A stretch of DNA of 64,000 nucleotides from Bacillus sp. 1NLA3E (GTDB lineage Bacteria > Bacillota > Bacilli > Bacillales > Cytobacillaceae), in assembly GCF_000242895.2 (NCBI RefSeq), contig NC_021171.1, positions 3,754,001 to 3,818,000 of the forward strand, in the 5' to 3' direction. Every line of letters starts with the position of its first letter. The first letter of the stretch is position 1. The notes under the pieces were generated by a model that was not told where the DNA came from, did no database searches, and was given only the letters and a program-made list of their open reading frames with translations. This document shows positions 8,434-19,112 of this stretch, in pieces. Position numbers and translations under genes: made by a program.

Positions 8434-8490
8434 ATAAAAAATTGTCGAGAAAATAAACTTTCTCGACAATTTGAGCAGAATGTTTTCTGC
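8434..8490 (-). terminator. Tandem hairpins ending dgcP
   Basis: On the minus strand, GCAGAA/TTCTGC at 8490-8475 is followed by a 12-bp stem ATTGTCGAGAAA / TTTCTCGACAAT at 8470-8441 and then T residues. It starts 4 bases after the stop. The same motifs appear worn at 3040-3100 beside repeat copy 1. Confidence 0.75.
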
Positions 8491-8493
8491 TTT

Positions 8494-10308
8494 TTAAATG
8501 GTCATTTCATTTTGGGTGACAACTTTATTTTTCCCTGAGTTCTTTGCCACATATAAAGCTTGATCTGCCCTAACAAATAAATCTTTAACTGTATCCTTTT
8601 GCATTTTGTTCCAATTCGAGATTCCACAAGAAACCGTTACAGGAGGGTTGGTATCTTGCTTTACCCGTTCTACAAGCCTTCTCGCAATATCCCGCCCTTT
8701 TTCCATCGTTATTCTCGGAAGGTAGATTGCCAATTCCTCTCCTCCCCATCGTGCACCGATATCAGAAGCCCGAATACTTGCACTCATTACATTTGCTACC
8801 TGAATAATGACCTCATCGCCCACTTGATGTCCAAAGGTATCATTTACTCCTTTAAAATTATCAATATCAATCAAAATAAATGTACCCTGACCGTCATCCT
8901 TCATTGATTGTTGGATTTTTTGATCTAAATAATTTCGAGAATAAAGTTTTGTTAAATAATCAGTGATCACCATTCGCTCAAGTTCTTCTTTTAACGAAGA
9001 ATTGACAAAGGCTAAGGTCGAATGATGGATAAGCGATTGTAACAATTTATATGATTCAAAGGAGAAATAATAAGGGTTTTCGTGCATAACTAGGATAAAA
9101 CCTTGCATTACGCCTGTCTGAATCATTGGTACCGCCATGATGGACCGGAATTGTTTATCATTTAATAATTTAAAGTCACCAATAAAAAGGGCATCCTTTT
9201 CCATTTGGAGCTGATCATTAAAGTACTGTATGTAAAGTTCTGCCTTTTCTGCTAAGAAGAAGCTAGTGCTACCTTCTAGTATATTTACTTTTTTCTGTTC
9301 ATCTGAAAATAGAATAAAGCCTACTTCTTGAGCTTCAAAAGAAGTTACTATTTGTTTACACATATAAGTCACAGTATCTGTAATTCGAAGTTTTGAGTTT
9401 AATCGGTGGGATACCTCATTAATCAATTGTAGATCTTCAATCAATTGCTTTGATTGTTGATATAATTGCGCATTTTCAAAAGCATTCCCTGCAGTATTAG
9501 TAAGTAATGAAATAAATTCGACTTCGTTTTTTGGGAAAATGTTCGTATTTAAAGCTGTAATTTGAAGGACGCCATATACCCCTTGCTTCCCTTTTAAAGG
9601 GGCATAAAGAATCGAACAATTTTCAGACAAATGATCCTCTATCTGGACGGTTCCCGTTACATACGATTGCATGGCTGCTAGGTTCTCACTATTATACTTA
9701 AGTCCCTCAATAGGTAAACTTTTGCTATGGCTATCCTGAGAAAGTAAAAGAGCAAATGTAAATCCATGGTAAACCTTTTTTAATACTAAAATCATTTCTT
9801 CAAGAACTGAGTCCATGTCCATAGACGAATGAAACTTTTCTGTTACACTAAAAAGTAAACGATATTTTTTTTCTTTTAATGCCATTTTAGAAAGTCCATG
9901 TACTTTCTTAATAAAAATGCCACATTGTTTGCTAACTTCCACTAATATCTTTGTTGAAATCAATTCTGTATTGTAACCGTTAATAGCTAAATACCCTAAG
10001 GAATCCATACCATTACTAACGATATAGCCCTTAGGTAGTGATGATTTATGGAGTGGATAAGACTCTGGATTGAATGGCAATTCTGATAGAAGTGAGGATT
10101 CTTCTATCAGAATCCCGTCAACAAGCAATTTTTCCTTCCAATCAGAAAAAAAGAAAAAAAGAACTTCCTGAGCACTAAGTATTTCTTTTATTTCCAAAAG
10201 CATTTTTTTAAGGGTATTTTCAAAATGTAAAAATCCATTTTCTTCATCTAAAATATCAAGAAACTGACTCTTTAAATGTGCTAGCACATCTTTTTTTCTC
10301 ATTTTCAT
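8494..10308 (-). CDS. dgcP: GAF-GGDEF diguanylate cyclase
   Basis: A 604-residue cytosolic protein with two GAF-like sensory regions (about 150-290 and 300-435) and a complete GGDEF domain at about 440-600: DYLTKLYSRNYLD, LIDIDNFKGVNDTFGH, and active loop ARWGGEELA near residue 522. The loop is GGEEL rather than GGDEF/GGEEF. RASD sits five residues before it, a product-inhibition (I-site) RxxD. It should make cyclic di-GMP from two GTP. The location before rpsD matches B. subtilis ytrP (dgcP). The start may be the ATG at 10308 or the ATG two codons later, which has AGGATG at better spacing. Confidence 0.85.
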   Translation of the reverse strand: MKMRKKDVLAHLKSQFLDILDEENGFLHFENTLKKMLLEIKEILSAQEVLFFFFSDWKEKLLVDGILIEESSLLSELPFNPESYPLHKSSLPKGYIVSNGMDSLGYLAINGYNTELISTKILVEVSKQCGIFIKKVHGLSKMALKEKKYRLLFSVTEKFHSSMDMDSVLEEMILVLKKVYHGFTFALLLSQDSHSKSLPIEGLKYNSENLAAMQSYVTGTVQIEDHLSENCSILYAPLKGKQGVYGVLQITALNTNIFPKNEVEFISLLTNTAGNAFENAQLYQQSKQLIEDLQLINEVSHRLNSKLRITDTVTYMCKQIVTSFEAQEVGFILFSDEQKKVNILEGSTSFFLAEKAELYIQYFNDQLQMEKDALFIGDFKLLNDKQFRSIMAVPMIQTGVMQGFILVMHENPYYFSFESYKLLQSLIHHSTLAFVNSSLKEELERMVITDYLTKLYSRNYLDQKIQQSMKDDGQGTFILIDIDNFKGVNDTFGHQVGDEVIIQVANVMSASIRASDIGARWGGEELAIYLPRITMEKGRDIARRLVERVKQDTNPPVTVSCGISNWNKMQKDTVKDLFVRADQALYVAKNSGKNKVVTQNEMTI

Positions 10309-10486
10309 CCTATCACTACCTATTACCGATATTGGTGTTCAGGGAAAATATTTCTAAGAAGAAATTTCTATATTTTTTGCTAATGTGTAAAAATTTTCCG
10401 ATATATTTATTATTCTATTATACCATATCAATATCCTACTTTTGTCCTATATAAGTAAAAATATTCTTCCTGAAGCAATATCCCCC

Positions 10487-10516
10487 TTGACTTTCCAATA
10501 TAAATAATTATATACT
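10487..10516 (+). promoter_or_regulatory. rpsD promoter
   Basis: TTGACT at 10487 and TATACT at 10511 with 18 bases between, on the strand of rpsD and about 205 bases before its start. Confidence 0.65.
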
Positions 10517-10519
10517 ATT

Positions 10520-10705
10520 CTTTGTGTAAAATATCGCAGCCTATATGAACACTTTTTTGTATTCATTTTGTTCCATCGGTTGATATTACAACCAAAATGA
10601 TGGGGTATTGCGTAACCCTCTGCTGCGAGGGCGAAGATACATGAAAACAAAATGAGCATCATTGTTGCTTCATTAGCGTTTTTATTTTACCAAAATAAAA
10701 ACACA
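10520..10705 (+). promoter_or_regulatory. rpsD leader, probable S4 autoregulatory RNA
   Basis: The transcript from the promoter at 10487 has an untranslated leader of roughly 200 bases with several pairable segments, including ACCCTCTGCTGCGAGGGC near 10615. B. subtilis rpsD is known to be repressed by its product S4 binding such a leader. I infer the same here from position and length; I did not derive the pseudoknot. Confidence 0.55.
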
Positions 10706-10721
10706 CGAGGAGGAGTCATTC

Positions 10722-11324
10722 ATGGCTCGTTATACTGGCCCAAGCTGGAAATTATCCCGTCGTCTTGGAATTTCTCTAAGCGGAACAGGTAAAGAAATTG
10801 AAAAGCGTCCTTACGCTCCAGGACCACATGGTCCAAACCAACGTAAAAAGCTTTCCGAATACGGATTGCAATTACAAGAAAAACAAAAACTTCGTCATAT
10901 GTATGGTGTGACAGAACGTCAATTCCGTAACTTATTTGACAAAGCCGGCAAAATGCCTGGTAAACATGGTGAAAACTTCATGATTCTTCTTGAAGCTCGC
11001 TTAGACAATGTTGTTTACCGTTTAGGTTTAGCTCGTACGCGCCGTCAAGCTCGTCAGCTTGTTAACCACGGTCATATTTTAGTTAATGGATCTCGCGTTG
11101 ACATTCCATCTTTCCGCGTAGCTGCTGGTCAAGTAATTGGCCTTCGCGAAAAGTCTCGCAACCTTGATATCGTTAAAGAAGCTGTCGAAGTAAGTAATTT
11201 CGTTCCTGATTTCTTAACTTTCGATGCTGAAAAATTAGAAGGTACTTTCACTCGCTTACCAGAGCGTTCTGAACTACCTGCTGAAATTAACGAAGCTCTT
11301 ATCGTTGAGTTCTACTCACGTTAA
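10722..11324 (+). CDS. rpsD: 30S ribosomal protein S4
   Basis: A 200-residue S4, the normal Bacillus length. It opens [20 protein letters not shown] and contains the S4 RNA-binding domain at about 90-155 ([36 protein letters not shown]). S4 nucleates assembly of the 30S body by binding 16S rRNA and in Bacillus also represses its own messenger. The ATG has AGGAGG 8 bases upstream. It is a single-gene unit with its own promoter, leader and terminator, as in B. subtilis. Codon use is of the highly expressed type, with many CGT and GGT. Confidence 0.98.
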   Translation: MARYTGPSWKLSRRLGISLSGTGKEIEKRPYAPGPHGPNQRKKLSEYGLQLQEKQKLRHMYGVTERQFRNLFDKAGKMPGKHGENFMILLEARLDNVVYRLGLARTRRQARQLVNHGHILVNGSRVDIPSFRVAAGQVIGLREKSRNLDIVKEAVEVSNFVPDFLTFDAEKLEGTFTRLPERSELPAEINEALIVEFYSR

Positions 11325-11332
11325 TCTTTATG

Positions 11333-11366
11333 AAAAGAACCTTCCGAATTTCGGAAGGTTCTTTTA
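11333..11366. terminator. rpsD/tyrS terminator
   Basis: AAGAACCTTCCGAA / TTCGGAAGGTTCTT perfect stem with A and T runs on the two sides. It serves rpsD and, convergently, tyrS. Confidence 0.9.
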
Positions 11367-11376
11367 TGTTTATAAA

Positions 11377-12900
<1,524 letters not shown>

Positions 12901-13045
12901 ATATTAATTTTATAAAGCATTTTTACCATATAAGAACCCTAGTTGTCAATTTACCAATGCAAATTACTGAAAAATGACGAACCATGTCATTTTCCTGGTT
13001 CCATTATGCTATAATTGATGTGATTTTAGGGGGTTTGATATATTC

Positions 13046-15817
13046 ATGAATGTGAATCAAAATTGGAAAAAGAAACTGAGGTCAGGCTTAAACCTTTTGA
13101 CAAATAAACAGATAGTAAAAAGAGCTAGAATCACCTATCAAGTTGTTTGGAATCTAGTTTTAATACTTTTTATTATTTCCATTATTGGAGGTACATTTGC
13201 CTTAGGAATAGGTGGTGGCTACTTCGCTTCACTTGTAAAGGACGAACCTATTCGTTCCTATGCTAGTATGAAAACACAAATTTATAATTATGAGGAAACA
13301 TCAGAATTATATTTTGCTAATGACGTTTATTTAGGAAAACTTCGCTCAGATATTGACCGCGAGGAAGTAACGCTTGATCATGTATCAAAATATTTACAGG
13401 ATGCTGTTGTGGCAACGGAAGATGAATACTTTTATAAGCATAACGGAGTCGTTCCTAAGGCTATTTTCCGGGCATTGTTCCAAGAGGTAACCAACTCCTC
13501 TGTCAAAACAGGGGGAAGTACCCTGACCCAGCAACTTATTAAAAACCAGCTTTTAACAAACGAAGTTTCATTTGATAGAAAAGCAAAAGAAATCCTTTTA
13601 GCATTACGTTTAGAAAAATTCTTTGATAAAAAGGAAATTCTCGAAGCTTACCTTAATGTTTCCACGTTCGGTCGAAATTCCTCAGGAAGAAATATAGCGG
13701 GAGTACAATCAGCTGCTAAAGGAATTTTTGGTGTTGACGCAAGTCAGTTAAGTTTGCCTCAGGCAGCTTTCATTGCTGGTCTTCCCCAGAGTCCTTTCGG
13801 ATATACACCCTATACAAGAGATAAACAGATCAAGAAAAATTTAGCACCAGGTATTGGTAGAATGAAAACCGTTTTAAAAAGAATGTATGACGGTGGATAT
13901 ATCAATGAGCAGCAATATAACGACGCACTCGTTTATGATATTACGAAAGATTTTATCCCATCAAAAGAAAACCCCCAGGAAAAATATCCTTGGGTAACCG
14001 TAGAAATAGAGAAACGTTCTGTAGATATTCTTGCAACCATTCTCGCAAAACAGGACGGCTATGAAGAACAGGATCTAAAAAAAGATAATGCATTATTGGA
14101 AGAATATCATGAGTTAGCAGATCGTAATATTCGACAAAATGGCTACAAGATTTATTCAACCATCAATAAAGATATTTATGATGCAATGCAACAGGTAAAA
14201 GATAGTTCCAAATATTATGGACCAGATCAGCCACAAGAGAAAACTGACCCTGAAACTGGTGAAAAGATTACAGTAAAGGAACCGGTTGAGGTTGGAGCAA
14301 TCTTAATTGAAAATAAGACAGGAAAAATTATCAGCTTTGTTGGCGGACGCAATTATGAACAGGAGCAATTAAACCATGCAACCAGTGCTGTTAGGCAAAA
14401 CGGATCAACCATGAAACCATTGCTCGTTTATGGCCCAGCCTTTGAACTTGGTGTCGCTTCTCCTGGGACGATCCTACCAGATGTGGCTTTACATCTTGAC
14501 CCAACGAATAAAAATCCTTGGCCACAAAACTATGACCTAAGATATAGCGGCTTAGTATCTGCACGATATGCGTTAACAAAATCATACAACGTCCCAGCCG
14601 TGAAACTTTACAAAGATATTATTGCCCAAAGGCCGGCAAAGTATTTAGAGAAAATGGGTTTTACTTCCTTGTTAGAGCAGGATTATACAAATTTATCAAC
14701 TGCGATCGGTTCTCTTAAAAACGGGGTTACTGTAGAAGAAAACACCAATGCTTTTGGGACATTTGCGAATAATGGGGAATTTATCGATGGTTATATGATT
14801 GATAAAATCACTGATCGTGATGGAAAAGTCATTTATCAGCATGAAATTAAACAAACAGACGTGTTCAGTCCTCAGACGGCTTATTTAACGCTAGATATGA
14901 TGCGTGATGTCGTCAAGAAAGGGACAGCCGCCTCCGTAAATGGACGTCTGAAATTCCAGTCCGATTGGGCGGGAAAAACGGGTACTGGAAATCAATACTG
15001 GGATGCTTGGTTTGTGGCGACGAACCCAAATGTCTCATTTGGAATTTGGACAGGATACGATACACCTAAATCTTTAAATACTGGTGGCTTAAATTATAGT
15101 TTACGAAACATCTATTTGTGGGCTGACTTAATTAACGCCGCTTATGATATTAATCCAGACCTTATTGATCCAGCGGAGTCTTTCCAAATGCCAGAGGGAA
15201 TTGTCCAGCGTTCTTACTGCGCAGTATCAGGACTGCTTCCATCCGAAGCATGTTCTCGGGCTGGTTTAGTAGAATCAGACCTTTTTAATGCGAAGTTTGC
15301 CCCAACAAAGGTGGATGACAGTCTTATTGAGGGTAAATATGTGCAAATAGGAAATAGCAAGTATTTGGCATTAGATTCTACACCTGATGAATTTTCGCAA
15401 AGAGGGGTAATTTTAAATCCCGATTATGTTGCAAAAATCCTTGGTACCTCGAAAGGTGCTGCTAGCCAATTAATCCCTAAGAAGGATCGATGGGCAAATG
15501 TGTTAATTCCGCAAGCTAAAATATTGGAAGATGGAAAAACACCTGGACCATTGAGTATATCTCTATCAGGAGCAACCCTTTCTTGGGCAGCACATTCTGA
15601 TCGAGATATCGTTGGATATAGAGTATACAGACTAACTGGTAGCCACGCGGCAAAGGTTAGTAGTATTAGGTCAGGTAATAGTCTAGCCTTTTCAAGTGGA
15701 GACGGCTCTTATTATGTAACTGCAGTCGACATTGCTGGAAAGGAATCTGCCCCATCCAATATAGTCCAAATCGGAGGGACCGTTCCAGGCACCCCCGACC
15801 AAAATACTACAAATTAA
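13046..15817 (+). CDS. Class A penicillin-binding protein (glycosyltransferase-transpeptidase)
   Basis: A 923-residue bifunctional peptidoglycan synthase. After a basic cytoplasmic tail there is one membrane anchor at about 38-60 (NLVLILFIISIIGGTFAL). Next comes a GT51 glycosyltransferase with ATEDEYFYKH (about 125) and GGSTLTQQLIKNQ. The transpeptidase carries STMK near 453 (nucleophile serine), SYN near 512 and KTGTG near 643. The C-terminus has a fibronectin-III-like module ending GTVPGTPDQN. It polymerises lipid II and crosslinks strands outside the membrane. AGGGGG lies 13 bases before the ATG, rather far. It is monocistronic, between tyrS and acsA, a position not used by B. subtilis. 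Confidence 0.93.
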   Translation: MNVNQNWKKKLRSGLNLLTNKQIVKRARITYQVVWNLVLILFIISIIGGTFALGIGGGYFASLVKDEPIRSYASMKTQIYNYEETSELYFANDVYLGKLRSDIDREEVTLDHVSKYLQDAVVATEDEYFYKHNGVVPKAIFRALFQEVTNSSVKTGGSTLTQQLIKNQLLTNEVSFDRKAKEILLALRLEKFFDKKEILEAYLNVSTFGRNSSGRNIAGVQSAAKGIFGVDASQLSLPQAAFIAGLPQSPFGYTPYTRDKQIKKNLAPGIGRMKTVLKRMYDGGYINEQQYNDALVYDITKDFIPSKENPQEKYPWVTVEIEKRSVDILATILAKQDGYEEQDLKKDNALLEEYHELADRNIRQNGYKIYSTINKDIYDAMQQVKDSSKYYGPDQPQEKTDPETGEKITVKEPVEVGAILIENKTGKIISFVGGRNYEQEQLNHATSAVRQNGSTMKPLLVYGPAFELGVASPGTILPDVALHLDPTNKNPWPQNYDLRYSGLVSARYALTKSYNVPAVKLYKDIIAQRPAKYLEKMGFTSLLEQDYTNLSTAIGSLKNGVTVEENTNAFGTFANNGEFIDGYMIDKITDRDGKVIYQHEIKQTDVFSPQTAYLTLDMMRDVVKKGTAASVNGRLKFQSDWAGKTGTGNQYWDAWFVATNPNVSFGIWTGYDTPKSLNTGGLNYSLRNIYLWADLINAAYDINPDLIDPAESFQMPEGIVQRSYCAVSGLLPSEACSRAGLVESDLFNAKFAPTKVDDSLIEGKYVQIGNSKYLALDSTPDEFSQRGVILNPDYVAKILGTSKGAASQLIPKKDRWANVLIPQAKILEDGKTPGPLSISLSGATLSWAAHSDRDIVGYRVYRLTGSHAAKVSSIRSGNSLAFSSGDGSYYVTAVDIAGKESAPSNIVQIGGTVPGTPDQNTTN

Positions 15818-15818
15818 C

Positions 15819-15853
15819 AAAAAGCTGCCCCTATTCGCTAGAGGCAGCTTTTT
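15819..15853. terminator. Shared terminator of the PBP gene and acsA
   Basis: AAAAAGCTGCC / GGCAGCTTTTT stem, T run on both strands, between convergent genes. Confidence 0.88.
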
Positions 15854-15877
15854 CATTATCAAACTATCATTTTTCTA

Positions 15878-17599
15878 TTAATCTTCCATTGTTGAAAGAT
15901 CACCAGTTGGCAAATCTAGTTCCCATGCTTTCAAAACTCGACGCATGATTTTTCCACTACGAGTCTTCGGAAGTTTATCACGGAACTCAATCTCGCGAGG
16001 TGCTGCATGTGCTGCCAAACCTAGCTTGACAAATTGACGAATCTCTTCAATCAATTCATCACTTTCTTCAAACCCTTCCCTTAGGGCAATAAACGCTTTA
16101 ATGATCTCACCTCTAATAGGGTCTGGTTTTCCGATTACCCCTGCTTCGGCTACTGCTGGATGCTCTATTAACTTACTTTCAACTTCAAACGGACCTACAC
16201 GCTCACCAGCAGTCATAATAACGTCATCGACGCGACCTTGGAACCAGAAGTATCCATCTTCATCCATGAAAGCAGAGTCTCCTGAAACATACCAGTCTCC
16301 AGGCATGAAATATGATTCGTATTTTTCTGGATTTCCCCAAACTGTTTGCATCATGGAAGGCCAACCCCGTTTGATCGCCAGGTTACCCATTCGGTACGGT
16401 GGAAGTTCAATTCCTTGGTCATCAACGATGGCAGCTTGTACTCCTGGGATTGGTTTTCCCATTGAACCTGGTTTAAGTTCCATGCAAGGATAGTTACAAA
16501 TAAGCTGTGAACCTGTTTCCGTCATCCACCATGTATCATGAATTCGTAAATTGAATACCTTCGCACCCCATCTAACAACCTCAGGATTTAACGGCTCCCC
16601 AACACTGAGAATATGACGAAGACTGCTCAAATCAAATTTATTGATAACCTCATCCCCAGCACCCATTAGCATTCTAAATGCTGTTGGAGCACTATACCAT
16701 ACAGTAACACCATATTCTTCAATCATGCCATACCATGCATCTGGACTGAATCGACCACCGATGATAACATTTGATGCACCGACTAACCATGGTCCAAATA
16801 TTCCATAGGAAGTACCTGTTACCCAACCTGGATCAGCTGTGCACCAATAAACATCCTCTTCTTGTAAATCTAGTACCCATTTAGCTGTTTGATAGTGTTG
16901 AATCATCGCATTATGAACGTGAAGAACACCCTTTGGTTTTCCAGTTGAACCAGATGTATAATGAAGAATAAGACCGTCTGTACGCTCAACCCACTCGATG
17001 TCTAGCTTTCTGCTAGCTTCTGCGAATTTTTTGTTAAAATCAAGAAGAGAATCTGTTTCTTCAATATTATCTCCGATTAAGAAAATATGTTTTAATGAAG
17101 GAAGTTCACTTACTGGTACCCGCTTTAATAGTTCAGGTGTTGTTACTAATACCTTAGCTTCACTGTCTTCCAAGCGGTCACGAACTGCCCCTTCCATAAA
17201 GGCTTCAAAAAGAGGGCCTACAATCGCACCTAATTTGATCGCACCAAGTACTGTAAAATAAAGTTCAGGCGAACGTGGCATAAAAATGAAAACACGATCT
17301 CCCTTTACAACTTCGCCATATGTTTTTAGAACATTTCCTGCTTTATTCGATAAATCCTTCATTTCTTTGAAGGTATATTTTTCTTGACGTGAACCATCGC
17401 GATAATATAATGCAACCTTATTTTTGCGGAATGATGTTGCATGGCGATCAATCGCTTCATATGCCATGTTAACAAGGCCTGTTTCAGACCAACTAAATTC
17501 CTTTTCGGTATCTTTCCAATCAAACTGCTTGTACATTTCATCATAATTTTCGAGGTTAAAATTCCCCTTTTTGGCTGATAGCGCTTCCAACTTCATCAA
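15878..17599 (-). CDS. acsA: Acetyl-CoA synthetase
   Basis: A 573-residue AMP-forming acetate:CoA ligase that activates acetate for growth or overflow re-use; B. subtilis AcsA is 572. It has the AMP-binding P-loop YTSGSTGKPKG near 216, the ATP motif YVSGDSAFMDEDGYF, and the hinge and acetylation segment PKTRSGKIMRR, whose lysine (about 550) is the known target of AcuA. GGGAGG precedes the first of two adjacent ATGs at 10 bases. It is divergent from acuABC with a cre-like site in between, matching CcpA control in B. subtilis. The C-terminus KAWELDLPTGDLSTMED is nearly that of B. subtilis. Confidence 0.97.
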   Translation of the reverse strand: MMKLEALSAKKGNFNLENYDEMYKQFDWKDTEKEFSWSETGLVNMAYEAIDRHATSFRKNKVALYYRDGSRQEKYTFKEMKDLSNKAGNVLKTYGEVVKGDRVFIFMPRSPELYFTVLGAIKLGAIVGPLFEAFMEGAVRDRLEDSEAKVLVTTPELLKRVPVSELPSLKHIFLIGDNIEETDSLLDFNKKFAEASRKLDIEWVERTDGLILHYTSGSTGKPKGVLHVHNAMIQHYQTAKWVLDLQEEDVYWCTADPGWVTGTSYGIFGPWLVGASNVIIGGRFSPDAWYGMIEEYGVTVWYSAPTAFRMLMGAGDEVINKFDLSSLRHILSVGEPLNPEVVRWGAKVFNLRIHDTWWMTETGSQLICNYPCMELKPGSMGKPIPGVQAAIVDDQGIELPPYRMGNLAIKRGWPSMMQTVWGNPEKYESYFMPGDWYVSGDSAFMDEDGYFWFQGRVDDVIMTAGERVGPFEVESKLIEHPAVAEAGVIGKPDPIRGEIIKAFIALREGFEESDELIEEIRQFVKLGLAAHAAPREIEFRDKLPKTRSGKIMRRVLKAWELDLPTGDLSTMED

Positions 17600-17728
17600 T
17601 CGTATTCCTCCCTTTTTTTCCTTTTAGGATTGTTACTAACATGATTACTATTTTTTCACAATTTTATGAAAATTTAAAGTATTTTTTTGATTTTTTTGAA
17701 AATTTATTTTTTTTGACAAAATATTCGC

Positions 17729-17741
17729 TGAAAGCGCTTTA
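17729..17741. promoter_or_regulatory. cre-like CcpA operator between acsA and acuA
   Basis: TGAAAGCGCTTTA, a near-palindrome fitting the catabolite-responsive element core, follows a TTGACA at 17713-17718. In B. subtilis acsA and acuABC are both repressed by CcpA. A match to the full consensus lacks the C near the 3' end, so this is likely but not certain. Confidence 0.72.
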
Positions 17742-17805
17742 TTCGCGTTTGTTTTATGTATAATAGAGGGAGAAAATGGTTTTGTATATTTTAGGTGGTG
17801 ACCAA

Positions 17806-18438
17806 ATGGAATATAAGAAGACATATTATGCCAAAGAGTTAAACACTTCAGAAGGAATTGTCGTAGTTGAAGGCCCCGTTTCACCGGAGAAACTAGCAGA
17901 ATATGAATTTCACCAAGACTTAGTTGCATTTCGCCCTGGACCACAGCAACATAAGGCACTAATAGAAATAGCCCAATTACCTGAAGGAAGAATTATCATC
18001 GCCCGACATGACCAAACAATTGTTGGGTATGCTACTTTTCTCTATCCTGACCCACTTGAACGTTGGTCTGAAGGAAAAATGGACGATTTAATTGAACTCG
18101 GTGCCATTGAAGTCATTCCGCAATTTCGCAGTTTTGCCGTAGGAAAAAATCTTCTAATCGTTTCGATGATGGATGATGCAATGGAAGACTATATCATTAT
18201 TACCACCGAATATTACTGGCATTGGGATCTAAGAAGAACTGGATTAAATGTTTGGGAGTATCGGAAAGTAATGGAGAAAATGATGAACGCCGGAGGTCTC
18301 GAGTGGTATGCGACCGATGATCCAGAAATTAGCTCCCACCCAGCTAACTGTTTAATGGCTAAAATTGGAAAAAGAATTGGAACAGAATCAATCCAGAAGT
18401 TTGATAAGTTAAGATTTATGAATCGATTTATGTATTAA
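17806..18438 (+). CDS. acuA: Acetoin-utilisation protein AcuA, protein acetyltransferase of AcsA
   Basis: A 210-residue GNAT-fold acetyltransferase, the same length as B. subtilis AcuA. It acetylates the catalytic lysine of AcsA and switches it off. Recognisable stretches are VEGPVSPEKLAEYEFH, LPEGRIIIARHD, LIELGAIEVIPQFRSFAVGK (acetyl-CoA-binding part) and the C-terminal KFDKLRFMNRFMY. The frame extends to an ATG at 17776, but the ATG at 17806 has AGGTGG upstream and begins MEYKKTYYAKEL as in the family. It is first of the acuABC operon. The usual R-G-x-G-x-G/A loop reads RSFAVGKN, so the acetyl-CoA loop is slightly unusual. Confidence 0.93.
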   Translation: MEYKKTYYAKELNTSEGIVVVEGPVSPEKLAEYEFHQDLVAFRPGPQQHKALIEIAQLPEGRIIIARHDQTIVGYATFLYPDPLERWSEGKMDDLIELGAIEVIPQFRSFAVGKNLLIVSMMDDAMEDYIIITTEYYWHWDLRRTGLNVWEYRKVMEKMMNAGGLEWYATDDPEISSHPANCLMAKIGKRIGTESIQKFDKLRFMNRFMY

Positions 18439-18464
18439 TTCATTTTAAAAGGAGGCTTAAAAAA

Positions 18465-19112
18465 ATGATCGTTGAAGAAATTATGCAAACAAATGTTTTA
18501 ACATTGTCGACCCTAAACACAATTGGCGACGCCGTCCATTTAATGGATCAGAAAAAAATCCGCCATATCCCCATCATAAATGAAGCCCAAAATGTAGTAG
18601 GATTAGTTACTGACCGTGATATTCGCGATGCAACTCCTTCCATTTTTTATTCTGAGGAGCATCGCGACGTCCTTGAAAAACAATTGCATACTATAATGAG
18701 AACCGATATCATTATCGGTCATCCCCTTGATTTCGTTGAGGAAATCGCTGCCGTATTCTATGAACACCATATTAGCTGTTTACCCATTGTCAAAGAAAAA
18801 AAAATTGCCGGTATCATTACTGAAACCGACCTTCTTCGAACACTTGTTGAACTGACTGGTGCACATCAGCCTGGTTCAGTGATTGAGGTCAAAGTACTAA
18901 ATATGACGGGTGTACTAAGCGATGTTACAGCTACCATTAAGAAACGTCATGCGAGTATTCAAAGTGTACTTGTTTATCCAGATAAAAAGGATGCTAACTA
19001 TAAAATTTTGGTTATTAGACTTGAAACTATTGATCCAATGAATATCATTGAGGATTTAAAAAAGGCCGGCCATACTGTTCTATGGCCAAATTTACCGGGG
19101 ATTTCATCATGA
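18465..19112 (+). CDS. acuB: Acetoin-utilisation protein AcuB (CBS-ACT)
   Basis: A 215-residue protein with two CBS domains (about 1-60, VEEIMQTNVLTLSTLNTIGD; and 75-130, ITETDLLRTLVELTG) and a C-terminal ACT-like domain (SVIEVKVLNMTGVLSDVTAT onward). CBS pairs usually bind adenosine nucleotides, so it probably senses the energy state for the AcsA acetylation switch; its precise role is not known. AAAGGAGG lies 10 bases upstream of the ATG. It follows acuA by 26 bases and its stop overlaps the acuC start (ATGA), so the three are co-translated. Confidence 0.94.
   Translation: MIVEEIMQTNVLTLSTLNTIGDAVHLMDQKKIRHIPIINEAQNVVGLVTDRDIRDATPSIFYSEEHRDVLEKQLHTIMRTDIIIGHPLDFVEEIAAVFYEHHISCLPIVKEKKIAGIITETDLLRTLVELTGAHQPGSVIEVKVLNMTGVLSDVTATIKKRHASIQSVLVYPDKKDANYKILVIRLETIDPMNIIEDLKKAGHTVLWPNLPGISS

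Larger units (their letters stand above)
8002..8493. other. Gene-free stretch with decayed repeats
   Basis: No supported gene. It carries CAGCAATCGGGCGCGATTG at about 8115 (family B motif), a worn family A repeat at 8261-8390 on the minus strand, and the terminator hairpins of the gene at 8494. Confidence 0.5.

Noticed and set aside
10447-10662. 71-codon minus-strand frame over the rpsD leader
   Set aside because: It lies opposite the promoter and leader of rpsD and has no ribosome site.
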